Translations under genes and position numbers: made by a program
Source of the DNA: an uncultured archaeon
GTDB lineage: Archaea > Halobacteriota > Methanosarcinia > Methanotrichales > Methanotrichaceae
NCBI GenBank assembly: GCA_902385025.1
Contig: CABMDX010000067.1
Location: 1-6,184, forward strand
Length of the DNA: 6,184 bases
Direction of reading: 5' to 3'
Shown here: piece after piece, positions 1-4,876 of the stretch
How the letters are laid out: the number at the start of each line of letters is the position of its first letter
How positions within the stretch are numbered: the stretch's first letter is position 1
The notes under the pieces: generated by a model
Database searches by the model: none
Seen by the model: the letters and a program-made list of their open reading frames with translations, nothing else
What the model was told of the DNA's origin: nothing

Positions 1-134
1 ACGAGGAGCGTGAAGCGGTCGCCTGCCAGGAAATGAGAGAGATAATACATATCGGCATCGCAAAAACTGTCGCCGATATAGAGAAATCCGTCCAGATCGG
101 CCTCTTCGAGAAACGCGCTGATTTTAGATAACAC
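1..134 (-). CDS. Probable M24-family Xaa-Pro peptidase, N-terminal fragment
   Basis: Only the first 44 codons or so are in the window; the gene runs off the left edge. Read on the minus strand from GTG at 134, the frame gives VLSKISAFLEEADLDGFLY and then a GDSFCDADMYYLSHFLAGDRF region. This resembles the creatinase-like N-terminal domain of archaeal M24 aminopeptidases, which typically has an acidic GDS-x-DADMYY stretch followed by FLAGD. The metal-binding catalytic domain lies outside the window, so activity cannot be judged. GTG is the only start codon between the upstream stop (159-161) and the conserved part, and GGGAAG lies six bases before it. It starts 24 bases after the GGGP synthase stop on the same strand, so it is probably the third gene of that operon. 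The family call rests on recollection of the pattern and is moderately secure. Confidence 0.65.
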   Translation of the reverse strand, partial: MLSKISAFLEEADLDGFLYIGDSFCDADMYYLSHFLAGDRFTLL

Positions 135-158
135 TTTGTACTTCCCTTTAACAGCGGA

Positions 159-917
159 TCATTTGCGAATGGATCGAGTCATCTCTGAGACAAAGGCGGT
201 GACATCCTGGCTTCGCTCCACTGCCGTCCCGGTCACGATCAGATCGGCGCCTGCTGCTACCAGCTCCCTGGCAGCCTCTCCGCTGCGAATCCCGCCGCCG
301 ACAATGAGCAGAACATCTCCCATAAACCTCTTTACCATTGCTACTAGCGCTGTCGGCAGGGGAGAGTCTGCGCCCGATCCTGCCTCAAGATATACCAGCC
401 TCATGCCCATGAACTTGGCAGCCAGGGCATAGGCCAGTGCAAGCTCCGGCTTTCTTCTGGGAATGAGCCTTGCGTCTCCCACCCATCCCACTGTTCCGCC
501 AGGCTCAAGGATGATGTAAGCCATGGGGATAGGCTCAAGACCATAGCGCAAAACCAATGGAGCGCCAAGCGCCTGATTTTCTATAATATAAGCAGGGCTT
601 CGAGAATTGAGCAGGCTCATGAAGAAGACTGCGTCCGCATTCTCGCAAAGGCCCGCTACGCTGCTGGGAAAAAGGATGACGGGCAGATCGGTCTTCTTCT
701 TTATCTCAGCCACAGTCTCATGAAGAAGAACACCTGCTGCGCCCACCGAGCCGCCTACCATTATGGCGTCCGTGCCGCCAGTGCATGCGGCCCCGGCAAT
801 GCTCGCCGCCTCTATAGGGCTTTGGGAATCCGGGTCGATCAATGTGAGATGCGCTGCACCGTTTCGCGCCACGGCCTCTCGAAGCCGCTGCTCGACCCTG
901 CCGATCTTAAAATTCAT
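159..917 (-). CDS. Geranylgeranylglyceryl phosphate synthase (GGGP synthase)
   Basis: A 252-aa cytosolic (beta/alpha)8-barrel enzyme that joins sn-glycerol-1-phosphate to geranylgeranyl diphosphate, forming the first ether bond of archaeal membrane lipids. Visible motifs are LIDPD (26-30), GGS (55-57), LFPSS (82-86), FFMSLLN (98-104), a GLEPIPMAY...EPGGTVGWVGD segment (126-148), YLEAGSG (176-182), VGGGIR (206-211) and GADLIVTGT (223-231). The last three form the standard phosphate-binding site of this fold. The FFMSLLN and EPIP...TVGWVGD segments fit the group II synthases; that subgroup is inferred. The start is ATG at 917. An in-frame ATG at 971 would place 18 residues inside rpl40e and is rejected. 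The rpl40e stop (920-922) is only two bases upstream. The nearest good ribosome binding site (AAGGAG, 935-940) is 17 bases away, so translation is probably coupled to rpl40e. Confidence 0.95.
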   Translation of the reverse strand: MNFKIGRVEQRLREAVARNGAAHLTLIDPDSQSPIEAASIAGAACTGGTDAIMVGGSVGAAGVLLHETVAEIKKKTDLPVILFPSSVAGLCENADAVFFMSLLNSRSPAYIIENQALGAPLVLRYGLEPIPMAYIILEPGGTVGWVGDARLIPRRKPELALAYALAAKFMGMRLVYLEAGSGADSPLPTALVAMVKRFMGDVLLIVGGGIRSGEAARELVAAGADLIVTGTAVERSQDVTAFVSEMTRSIRK

Positions 918-919
918 TT

Positions 920-1069
920 CTAAGCGGTCTTGTTCTCCTTGGATTTCATCCTCAGGCCTCGATAGCCGCATTTTCGGCAGCGTGTAGCTCTAACGGGATT
1001 TCGCGCATTGCATCGCATGCATATCTTGAGATTCAAGATTCTGTTTTCTGCTTCTGGAAACCTAGCCAT
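920..1069 (-). CDS. rpl40e: 50S ribosomal protein L40e
   Basis: A 49-aa zinc-ribbon protein of the archaeal large ribosomal subunit, homologous to the ribosomal half of eukaryotic ubiquitin-L40 fusions. Four cysteines form C17-x2-C20-x10-C31-x2-C34 (CMRC...CRKC), with a basic tail [10 protein letters not shown]. The length is normal for archaeal L40e. The open frame extends upstream to 1285, but that extension would read through the tRNA gene, so ATG at 1069 is chosen. Before it, GAGCTGAT (1074-1081, minus strand) matches the archaeal GAGGTGAT ribosome binding site at seven of eight bases, with four bases of spacing. It is the first gene of the L40e-GGGP synthase-M24 peptidase operon. Confidence 0.95.
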   Translation of the reverse strand: MARFPEAENRILNLKICMRCNARNPVRATRCRKCGYRGLRMKSKENKTA

Positions 1070-1118
1070 GATAATCAGCTCTTTTTTGTCCCATCTTTTT
1101 GGGGATTTATGAAGCTTT

Positions 1119-1130
1119 CTATAATTAATA
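1119..1130 (-). promoter_or_regulatory. Possible TATA box for the rpl40e operon
   Basis: On the minus strand the sequence TATTAATTATAG lies 50 to 61 bases before the rpl40e start codon and directly after the tRNA 3' end (1132). An archaeal start about 25 bases downstream would fall near 1097, leaving a leader of about 28 nt that contains the ribosome binding site. Co-transcription with the tRNA is the alternative. Confidence 0.45.
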
Positions 1131-1145
1131 GCGCCGGGGTTGGGA

Positions 1146-1179
1146 TTTTCCTGGCAGGGCAACAGAAGCCCCCTGCCAT
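1146..1179 (-). other. T-loop tRNA intron (34 nt), bulge-helix-bulge
   Basis: The intron sits between tRNA positions 59 and 60. On the minus strand the outer helix is the T stem TTGGG/CCCAA. The central four-base helix is TTCA (1185-1182) with GGAA (1151-1148): three pairs plus one A-G mismatch. The two three-base bulges are AAA (1181-1179) and AAT (1147-1145). The inner helix is TGGCAGGG (1178-1171) with CCCTGCCA (1159-1152), closed by an 11-nt loop. Cutting each bulge after its second base, as archaeal splicing endonuclease does, gives exactly TTCAAAT, the standard T loop. Confidence 0.85.
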
Positions 1180-1230
1180 TTTGAACCCAAGCGTCCCAGG
1201 AAGGGACAACAGGTCTCGAGCCTGCCGCGT

Positions 1231-1269
1231 ATGAACTCCCGTCGGCAATCAACTGTCGCCGCCCGAAAA
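1231..1269 (-). other. D-arm tRNA intron (about 39 nt), relaxed BHB
   Basis: On the minus strand GGAC (1275-1272) pairs with GTTC (1236-1233) as a four-base central helix with one G-T pair. It is flanked by three-base bulges AAT (1271-1269) and ATA (1232-1230). The inner helix starts with TTTCG (1268-1264) against CGGGA (1241-1237), then a small internal loop, then CGGC (1261-1258) with GCCG (1246-1243) and an 11-nt loop. There is no good outer helix, so this is the relaxed form. Cutting after the second bulge base places the intron between positions 21 and 22. The borders are uncertain by one or two bases because the joined D stem then has an A12-C23 mismatch. Confidence 0.65.
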
Positions 1270-1293
1270 TTGTCCGCTCTGCCACCCCGGCCC

Positions 1294-1317
1294 TGGGTCA
1301 GACTTCCATCTGACCCA
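1294..1317. repeat. Perfect 9-bp inverted repeat, candidate operator
   Basis: TGGGTCAGA (1294-1302) and TCTGACCCA (1309-1317) are perfect inverted copies around a six-base spacer CTTCCA. The repeat lies four bases upstream of the TTTATAT box on the plus strand, where a factor-binding site would be. It is three bases from the 5' end of the tRNA on the minus strand. It could be an operator for the malic enzyme gene, a site controlling both directions, or a hairpin in the pre-tRNA leader. No protein family can be assigned to it. Confidence 0.55.
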
Positions 1318-1320
1318 TGC

Positions 1321-1327
1321 TTTATAT
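1321..1327. promoter_or_regulatory. TATA box shared by malic enzyme and tRNA-Ser(CGA)
   Basis: TTTATAT on the plus strand is followed by C and so matches the archaeal TTTATATA box at seven of eight bases. It would start transcription near 1350, ahead of the malic enzyme binding site. On the minus strand the same bases read ATATAAA and would start transcription near 1297, just before the tRNA 5' end at 1291. Spacing suits both genes; which one uses it cannot be told from sequence. Confidence 0.55.
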
Positions 1328-1372
1328 CTGTTGCTCCTCTCCTTAAGCCCCTAAAGACCAAAAGGTGTTGTA

Positions 1373-2611
1373 ATGTCTCTTCGAGAGGATGCACTAGCTT
1401 TTCACAAAGCGGCTCGGGGCAAGATTGCCGTGCACAGCAAGGTTCCGTGTGCCACCAAAGAAGATCTGAGCCTGGCCTACACTCCCGGCGTGGCCGAGCC
1501 CTGTCGCGAGATCCAGAAGAATCCGGACGACGTTTATGAGTATACCGCCAAGGGAAATATCGTGGCAGTGGTGACCGATGGAACCGCGGTCCTGGGCCTG
1601 GGCGACATTGGGCCCAAGGCCTCGATTCCGGTTATGGAAGGGAAAGCCATACTGTTCAAGAACTTCGCAGACATCGACGCCTTTCCCATAGCGGTCTCCT
1701 CCAAGGATCCGTCCGTAATAGTGGACACGGTAACCAGGATTGAGCCGGTCTTTGGCGGCATCAACCTGGAGGACATCAGCGCGCCTCGCTGCTTCGAGGT
1801 GGAGGAGCGGCTGAAGAAGACCCTGAAGATACCGGTCTTCCACGATGATCAGCACGGTACGGCAGTGGTTGCCCTGGCAGCACTTATCAACGCCCTGAAA
1901 GTGGTGGGCAAGGATTTCGCAGACATACGTGTGGCCGTGAGCGGGGCTGGGGCAGCGGGGACAGCCGTCACCAAATTCCTGATGAGCTTCGGCGTGACGG
2001 ATGCAGTCCTCTGCGACAGCAAAGGAGTGATTCATGAGGGTAGATCCGATCTCAATCCGGCAAAAAAAGAGATCGCAAGAATCACCAACCCCCGCCATAT
2101 CACGGGCAGCCTGGCAGACGCATTTTCCGGAGCGGATGTATTCCTGGGCCTGTCGGTGGCAGGCATTGTGACACCTGCCATGGTCAAGAGCATGGCTCGC
2201 GACCCGATAGTATTCGCCATGGCCAATCCCGTACCGGAGATCATGCCAGAGCTGGCGAAGCAGGCCGGAGCGAGGGTAGTGGCGACAGGCCGCTCGGATT
2301 TCCCTAACCAGGTCAACAATGTTCTGGGCTTCCCCGGCATCTTCCGGGGCGCTCTGGATGTCAGAGCCAGCGACATCAATGAGCCCATGAAGATTGCGGC
2401 CTCCAGAGCCATCGCTTCTCTGGTCGAAGAGGTCGGCGAGGAGTGCATTATTCCTTCGCCACTGGACAGGGGAGTCGTTCCAAGGGTGGCCGAGGCTGTG
2501 GCGCGTGCTGCAATAGAGACTGGTGTGGCACGCATTCTCATTGATCCCGCAGAGGTCGGACGGAGAGCTGAGGCGCGGATCAGGGATCTGCGGGCGGATG
2601 CTTGCTCGTAA
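1373..2611 (+). CDS. Malic enzyme (malate dehydrogenase, decarboxylating), short form
   Basis: A 412-aa cytosolic enzyme that oxidatively decarboxylates L-malate to pyruvate and CO2 with NAD(P)+. The N-terminal malic domain has YTPGVAEP (36-43, catalytic Tyr36), EGKAILFK (89-96, catalytic Lys91), GGINLEDI (128-135, metal ligands Glu132/Asp133) and FHDDQHGT (156-163, metal ligand Asp158). The Rossmann domain has SGAGAAGTA (190-198), then CDSKG (214-218), MANPVPEI (283-290, Asn285) and GRSDFPNQVNN (306-316). It ends where the short bacterial/archaeal enzymes do and lacks the C-terminal phosphotransacetylase domain of long MaeB proteins. NAD versus NADP preference is not decided here. ATG at 1373 follows AGGTG (1363-1367) with a five-base spacer. 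It stands alone on its strand, diverging from the tRNA and rpl40e operon. All key residues are intact. In a methanogen it would link C4 acids to pyruvate. Confidence 0.95.
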   Translation: MSLREDALAFHKAARGKIAVHSKVPCATKEDLSLAYTPGVAEPCREIQKNPDDVYEYTAKGNIVAVVTDGTAVLGLGDIGPKASIPVMEGKAILFKNFADIDAFPIAVSSKDPSVIVDTVTRIEPVFGGINLEDISAPRCFEVEERLKKTLKIPVFHDDQHGTAVVALAALINALKVVGKDFADIRVAVSGAGAAGTAVTKFLMSFGVTDAVLCDSKGVIHEGRSDLNPAKKEIARITNPRHITGSLADAFSGADVFLGLSVAGIVTPAMVKSMARDPIVFAMANPVPEIMPELAKQAGARVVATGRSDFPNQVNNVLGFPGIFRGALDVRASDINEPMKIAASRAIASLVEEVGEECIIPSPLDRGVVPRVAEAVARAAIETGVARILIDPAEVGRRAEARIRDLRADACS

Positions 2612-2619
2612 CCGATAAC

Positions 2620-2639
2620 AAGGACCGATGATGGTCTTT
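2620..2639 (+). terminator. Hairpin after the malic enzyme gene
   Basis: AAGGACC (2620-2626) pairs with GGTCTTT (2633-2639) over seven pairs including one G-T, with a six-base loop. It begins nine bases after the stop codon. No T-run follows directly, so it may stabilise the mRNA end more than terminate. Confidence 0.35.
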
Positions 2640-2690
2640 GGAGACGGATCTGCCATCTACTTTCGAAGAGAGGGACGTTTAGCCTGTAAT

Positions 2691-2706
2691 ATTCCTCTCC
2701 TTTTTT
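2691..2706 (+). terminator. Pyrimidine/oligo-T tract, likely malic enzyme terminator
   Basis: A pyrimidine-rich run ATTCCTCTCC ends in six T residues (2701-2706), about 80 to 95 bases past the stop codon. Archaeal RNA polymerase commonly terminates at such oligo-T tracts without needing a hairpin. Confidence 0.5.
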
Positions 2707-2861
2707 GGCCTGCAGCAAACGAGTCATAAGTCGCGCATGGAAAACAGACACCGCATTCATCATGGAATGACCTGCACTTGCAGATTATCGAATTATTGGA
2801 GGCAGTGAATTCAGGCCGATTTTTTGGGAGCATAACGGGACAAACCAGGATAAAAATTCAG
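2707..2861. other. Intergenic stretch, no gene seen
   Basis: Together with the tail after the malic enzyme gene this makes a gap of about 305 bases between genes. No convincing reading frame or structured RNA was seen. It holds a few short palindromic words, including CTGCA-CT-TGCAG near 2772. AGGATAA (2847-2853) is repeated in inverted form as TTATCCT (2899-2905) on the far side of the next TATA box. Confidence 0.5.
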
Positions 2862-2873
2862 TATAATATATAT
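2862..2873 (+). promoter_or_regulatory. TATA box for the carboxylesterase gene
   Basis: An A/T run TATAATATATAT lies 44 to 55 bases before the start codon. Transcription would begin near 2895, giving a leader of about 20 nt that contains the ribosome binding site GAGGGAG (2906-2912), four bases before ATG. Confidence 0.6.
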
Positions 2874-2916
2874 CTTATGACGTTAATATCTAAAACAGTT
2901 ATCCTGAGGGAGCTTA

Positions 2917-4485
2917 ATGATTCTCAAAAAGGATGTTGCTGGGAAAACAAATGATCTCAGATTACTATTTTGTGTTGTCTTTGCTGGACTATACATGATA
3001 GTCGGCTGTACTATGGCCGAGCATACAGGAGATGGATTGGGTACTGTGAAGACTGAAGGCGGATACATTTCCGGGATCGATCAGAATGGCCTCTCGGTAT
3101 ATCTCGGAATACCGTATGCAGCTCCTCCAACTGGTGATCTGAGGTGGAGGCCGCCGGAGGCTGCCAGGTCCTGGGAAGGCGTCTACAAGGCCGACAAGTT
3201 CGGCCCGTCCTGCCCCCAGGCAGTCTCAAAGGACTTTGGACCTGAGTGGTATCCAGGGAACATGAGCGAGGACTGCCTTACCCTGAACATCTGGACTCCT
3301 GCCGCCAATTCCAACGAAAAGCTGCCGGTGATGGTCTTTATCTACGGAGGGGCATATATTAGGGGATCCAGCGCCCTCCCGCTCTATAACGGGACCGCCC
3401 TGGCCAGGAAAGGCGTTGTCGTGGTCACGTTCAACTACAGGGTCGGCGTTCTCGGATACATGGCTCATCCACAGCTCTCGGGGGAGTCGCCTGACAATAC
3501 CTCCGGAAACTACGCTCTTCTTGACCAGGAGGCTGCCTTGAGGTGGGTCCAGAGGAATATTGCCGCATTTGGGGGAGACCCCGAGCGCGTCACCATCTTC
3601 GGTGAATCTGCAGGAGCTGCGAACATTGTCAGCCAGCTTGCAATACCCAGGAGCAAAGGGCTTTACAGCCAGGCCATCATCGAGAGCGGAGGAATCTGGT
3701 CTAATGGCCCGGCAATTCTGGGCTACAGAACGAGGGCTGATGCAGAAGAGTATGGCCGGAAGTTTGCCGAGAGCCTGGGATGTTCAGGGCCTGATGCGCT
3801 CCAGAAGATGCGCAACATGAGTGCCTTTGACCTGGTCAATAGCACGCCGAACGTGTGGAATTCGACATTCTGGGGTTTCCACAATGTGGCCTTCAAGCCC
3901 ACCATTGATGGGTGGCTGATCCCGGAGGCGCCGCAGGAGATCTTCAGGAAGGGTCGGCAAAATCCCGTCCCGCTCATGATTGGATCAAATGCCGATGAAG
4001 GAACTTTGCTGGCTGCCAATACAAACATGACTGCAGAGGCTTACTGGAAGTTCCTGCAGGACAGCTTTGGACCAGGCGCCATCCAGATGCTGGCCAGGTA
4101 CCCGGCCAGGAATGATACAGAGGTGCAGTACCGGATGGAGCGGATCGCTACAGATATCGACTTTGCCCTGGCATCCAGGTTCATTGCCGGCTCTATGGCG
4201 AGTCTCAACCAGAGCACGTATCTGTATAAGTTCACCTATGTCTTGCCCGGCCAGCCTAATGGCGCATACCACACCGGCGAGCTATACTTCGTCTTCAGGC
4301 CAAGCTACTGGAAGGCGGATTCGACTAGCAGCGCTGTCTCGGATTACGTCATGGACCTATGGACCAGGTTTGCCAAGACAGGCAACCCCAATGGTGGCAT
4401 TAATGTAACCTGGCCGCAATATAGCAATGAAAAAGACCAGTATCTCGACATTGGAGAGGCTCCTGTAGTGAAAACCGGATATTAG
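2917..4485 (+). CDS. Secreted type B carboxylesterase (alpha/beta hydrolase)
   Basis: A 522-aa serine esterase of the carboxylesterase/cholinesterase family that hydrolyses carboxylic esters; the natural substrate is unknown. Catalytic residues are Ser231 in FGESAGA, Glu361 in SNADEGTLL and His452 in YHTGEL. Both family signatures are present: EDCLTLNIWTP (118-128) and FGGDPERVTIFGESAGA (218-234). The oxyanion segment reads YGGAY (143-147), where many members have GGGF. Cys99 and Cys120 match the conserved first disulfide of the family, which fits an extracellular location. The N terminus has a basic start, a hydrophobic segment (about 15-30) and then IVGC, so Cys31 could be a lipid anchor or the region a signal peptide/anchor. 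Ten N-x-S/T sequons lie at 115, 158, 194, 300, 308, 315, 370, 399, 431 and 496. The strong binding site GAGGGAG supports ATG at 2917. The gene stands alone with its own promoter and terminator hairpin. Acquisition from bacteria is possible but not shown. Confidence 0.92.
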   Translation: MILKKDVAGKTNDLRLLFCVVFAGLYMIVGCTMAEHTGDGLGTVKTEGGYISGIDQNGLSVYLGIPYAAPPTGDLRWRPPEAARSWEGVYKADKFGPSCPQAVSKDFGPEWYPGNMSEDCLTLNIWTPAANSNEKLPVMVFIYGGAYIRGSSALPLYNGTALARKGVVVVTFNYRVGVLGYMAHPQLSGESPDNTSGNYALLDQEAALRWVQRNIAAFGGDPERVTIFGESAGAANIVSQLAIPRSKGLYSQAIIESGGIWSNGPAILGYRTRADAEEYGRKFAESLGCSGPDALQKMRNMSAFDLVNSTPNVWNSTFWGFHNVAFKPTIDGWLIPEAPQEIFRKGRQNPVPLMIGSNADEGTLLAANTNMTAEAYWKFLQDSFGPGAIQMLARYPARNDTEVQYRMERIATDIDFALASRFIAGSMASLNQSTYLYKFTYVLPGQPNGAYHTGELYFVFRPSYWKADSTSSAVSDYVMDLWTRFAKTGNPNGGINVTWPQYSNEKDQYLDIGEAPVVKTGY

Positions 4486-4505
4486 GCATTCGGTATTCTG
4501 GTCTT

Positions 4506-4531
4506 ATCCTGTGTCCAGGAGGACGCAGGAT
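4506..4531 (+). terminator. Strong hairpin after the carboxylesterase gene
   Basis: ATCCTG-T-GTCC (4506-4516) pairs with GGAC-G-CAGGAT (4521-4531): eleven pairs including one T-G, closed by an AGGA tetraloop. It starts 20 bases past the stop codon and is followed by CTATTTAATTC. It sits between converging genes and could act on both strands. Confidence 0.6.
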
Positions 4532-4540
4532 CTATTTAAT

Positions 4541-4553
4541 TCAAAATAAAAAT
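4541..4553 (-). terminator. Oligo-T terminator for the small secreted protein gene
   Basis: On the minus strand the bases read ATTTTTATTTTGA, about 40 bases beyond the stop codon of the 76-aa gene. Two T-runs of five and four suit archaeal intrinsic termination. Confidence 0.45.
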
Positions 4554-4594
4554 ACTCGCCTTGAGTTTCTGGAAGTATGCTCAGCCATGATTTT

Positions 4595-4825
4595 TCAGTC
4601 GCATTGGATGCTCGTTAGATTATTGAACATCAGATTGACTGTCGCATTGCCTGTCGCACTTATGGTCAAATTTCCAATAGCGTTTATGGTTATGTTTCCT
4701 ATATTGACGGATGCATTTTCTGAGGCGTTCTCGGTTTGAGCGGCTCCGATCTCAATGAAAGCAATTCCCAGGGAGGACGATATCAGAATAGCAAGAATTG
4801 CAGCTCCAATCGGTATTCTATTCAT
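4595..4825 (-). CDS. Small secreted protein with octad N-glycosylation repeats
   Basis: A 76-aa protein not recognised as any family. Residues 1-29 look like a signal peptide: MNR, a hydrophobic core IPIGAAILAILISSSLGIAF, then GAA before Gln30. The mature part of about 47 residues has six N-x-S/T sequons, at Asn33, 37, 44, 52, 60 and 69. Three form an eight-residue period: NITINAIG, NLTISATG, NATVNLMF, alternating polar and hydrophobic as in a short beta structure. There is one cysteine (Cys75) next to the C terminus. The start ATG (4825) follows GAGATG (4832-4837, minus strand) with a six-base spacer, and a TTTAAATT box lies upstream. That promoter, a clean signal peptide and a regular repeat argue for a real gene despite its size. 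It converges on the carboxylesterase gene. A surface or matrix role is a guess. Confidence 0.6.
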   Translation of the reverse strand: MNRIPIGAAILAILISSSLGIAFIEIGAAQTENASENASVNIGNITINAIGNLTISATGNATVNLMFNNLTSIQCD

Positions 4826-4868
4826 AGTTTACATCTCGTGCTTTAGAATTGCATTGAGATTCAGAACT

Positions 4869-4876
4869 AATTTAAA
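4869..4876 (-). promoter_or_regulatory. TATA box for the 76-aa secreted protein gene
   Basis: On the minus strand TTTAAATT lies 44 to 51 bases before the start codon. Transcription would start near 4846, upstream of the binding site at 4832-4837. Confidence 0.45.

Larger units (their letters stand above)
1132..1291 (-). tRNA. tRNA-Ser (anticodon CGA) with two introns
   Basis: Read on the minus strand this is a complete class II tRNA. The acceptor strand GCCGGGG (1291-1285) pairs with CCCCGGC (1139-1133) over seven perfect pairs, followed by discriminator G (1132), as in archaeal tRNA-Ser. CCA is not encoded. T8 G9 are followed by D-arm bases GCAG AGCGGACAA. The anticodon arm is GCAGG-CTCGAGA-CCTGT (1225-1209), with anticodon CGA at 1218-1216. 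The long variable arm is GTCCC-TTCCT-GGGAC (1207-1193), a perfect five-pair stem typical of Ser/Leu tRNAs. The T stem is TTGGG (1190-1186) with CCCAA (1144-1140). Two insertions interrupt it: 1231-1269 in the D arm and 1146-1179 in the T loop. Removing them leaves 87 nt. The D stem has an A12-C23 mismatch if the first intron is cut as listed. Several independent perfect helices in the right order make chance unlikely. Confidence 0.88.

Noticed and set aside
136..432. Plus-strand frame over the GGGP synthase gene
   Set aside because: Antisense shadow: no motifs, no binding site, and the minus strand carries a clearly conserved enzyme.
1152..1178. Hairpin TGGCAGGG/CCCTGCCA followed by TTTT, read first as a plus-strand terminator
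   Set aside because: There is no plus-strand gene upstream to terminate, and the hairpin is fully explained as the inner helix of the T-loop intron.
1070..1285. N-terminal extension of L40e up to 1285
   Set aside because: It would translate through the tRNA gene and the A/T-rich promoter region. L40e proteins start near the ARFPEAENR segment, and a good binding site precedes ATG 1069.
1394..2656. A 420-codon open frame on the minus strand opposite the malic enzyme gene
   Set aside because: It is antisense to a gene with every malic enzyme motif intact, and its translation is low-complexity with many His and Arg and no recognisable domain. It follows from codon bias of the real gene.
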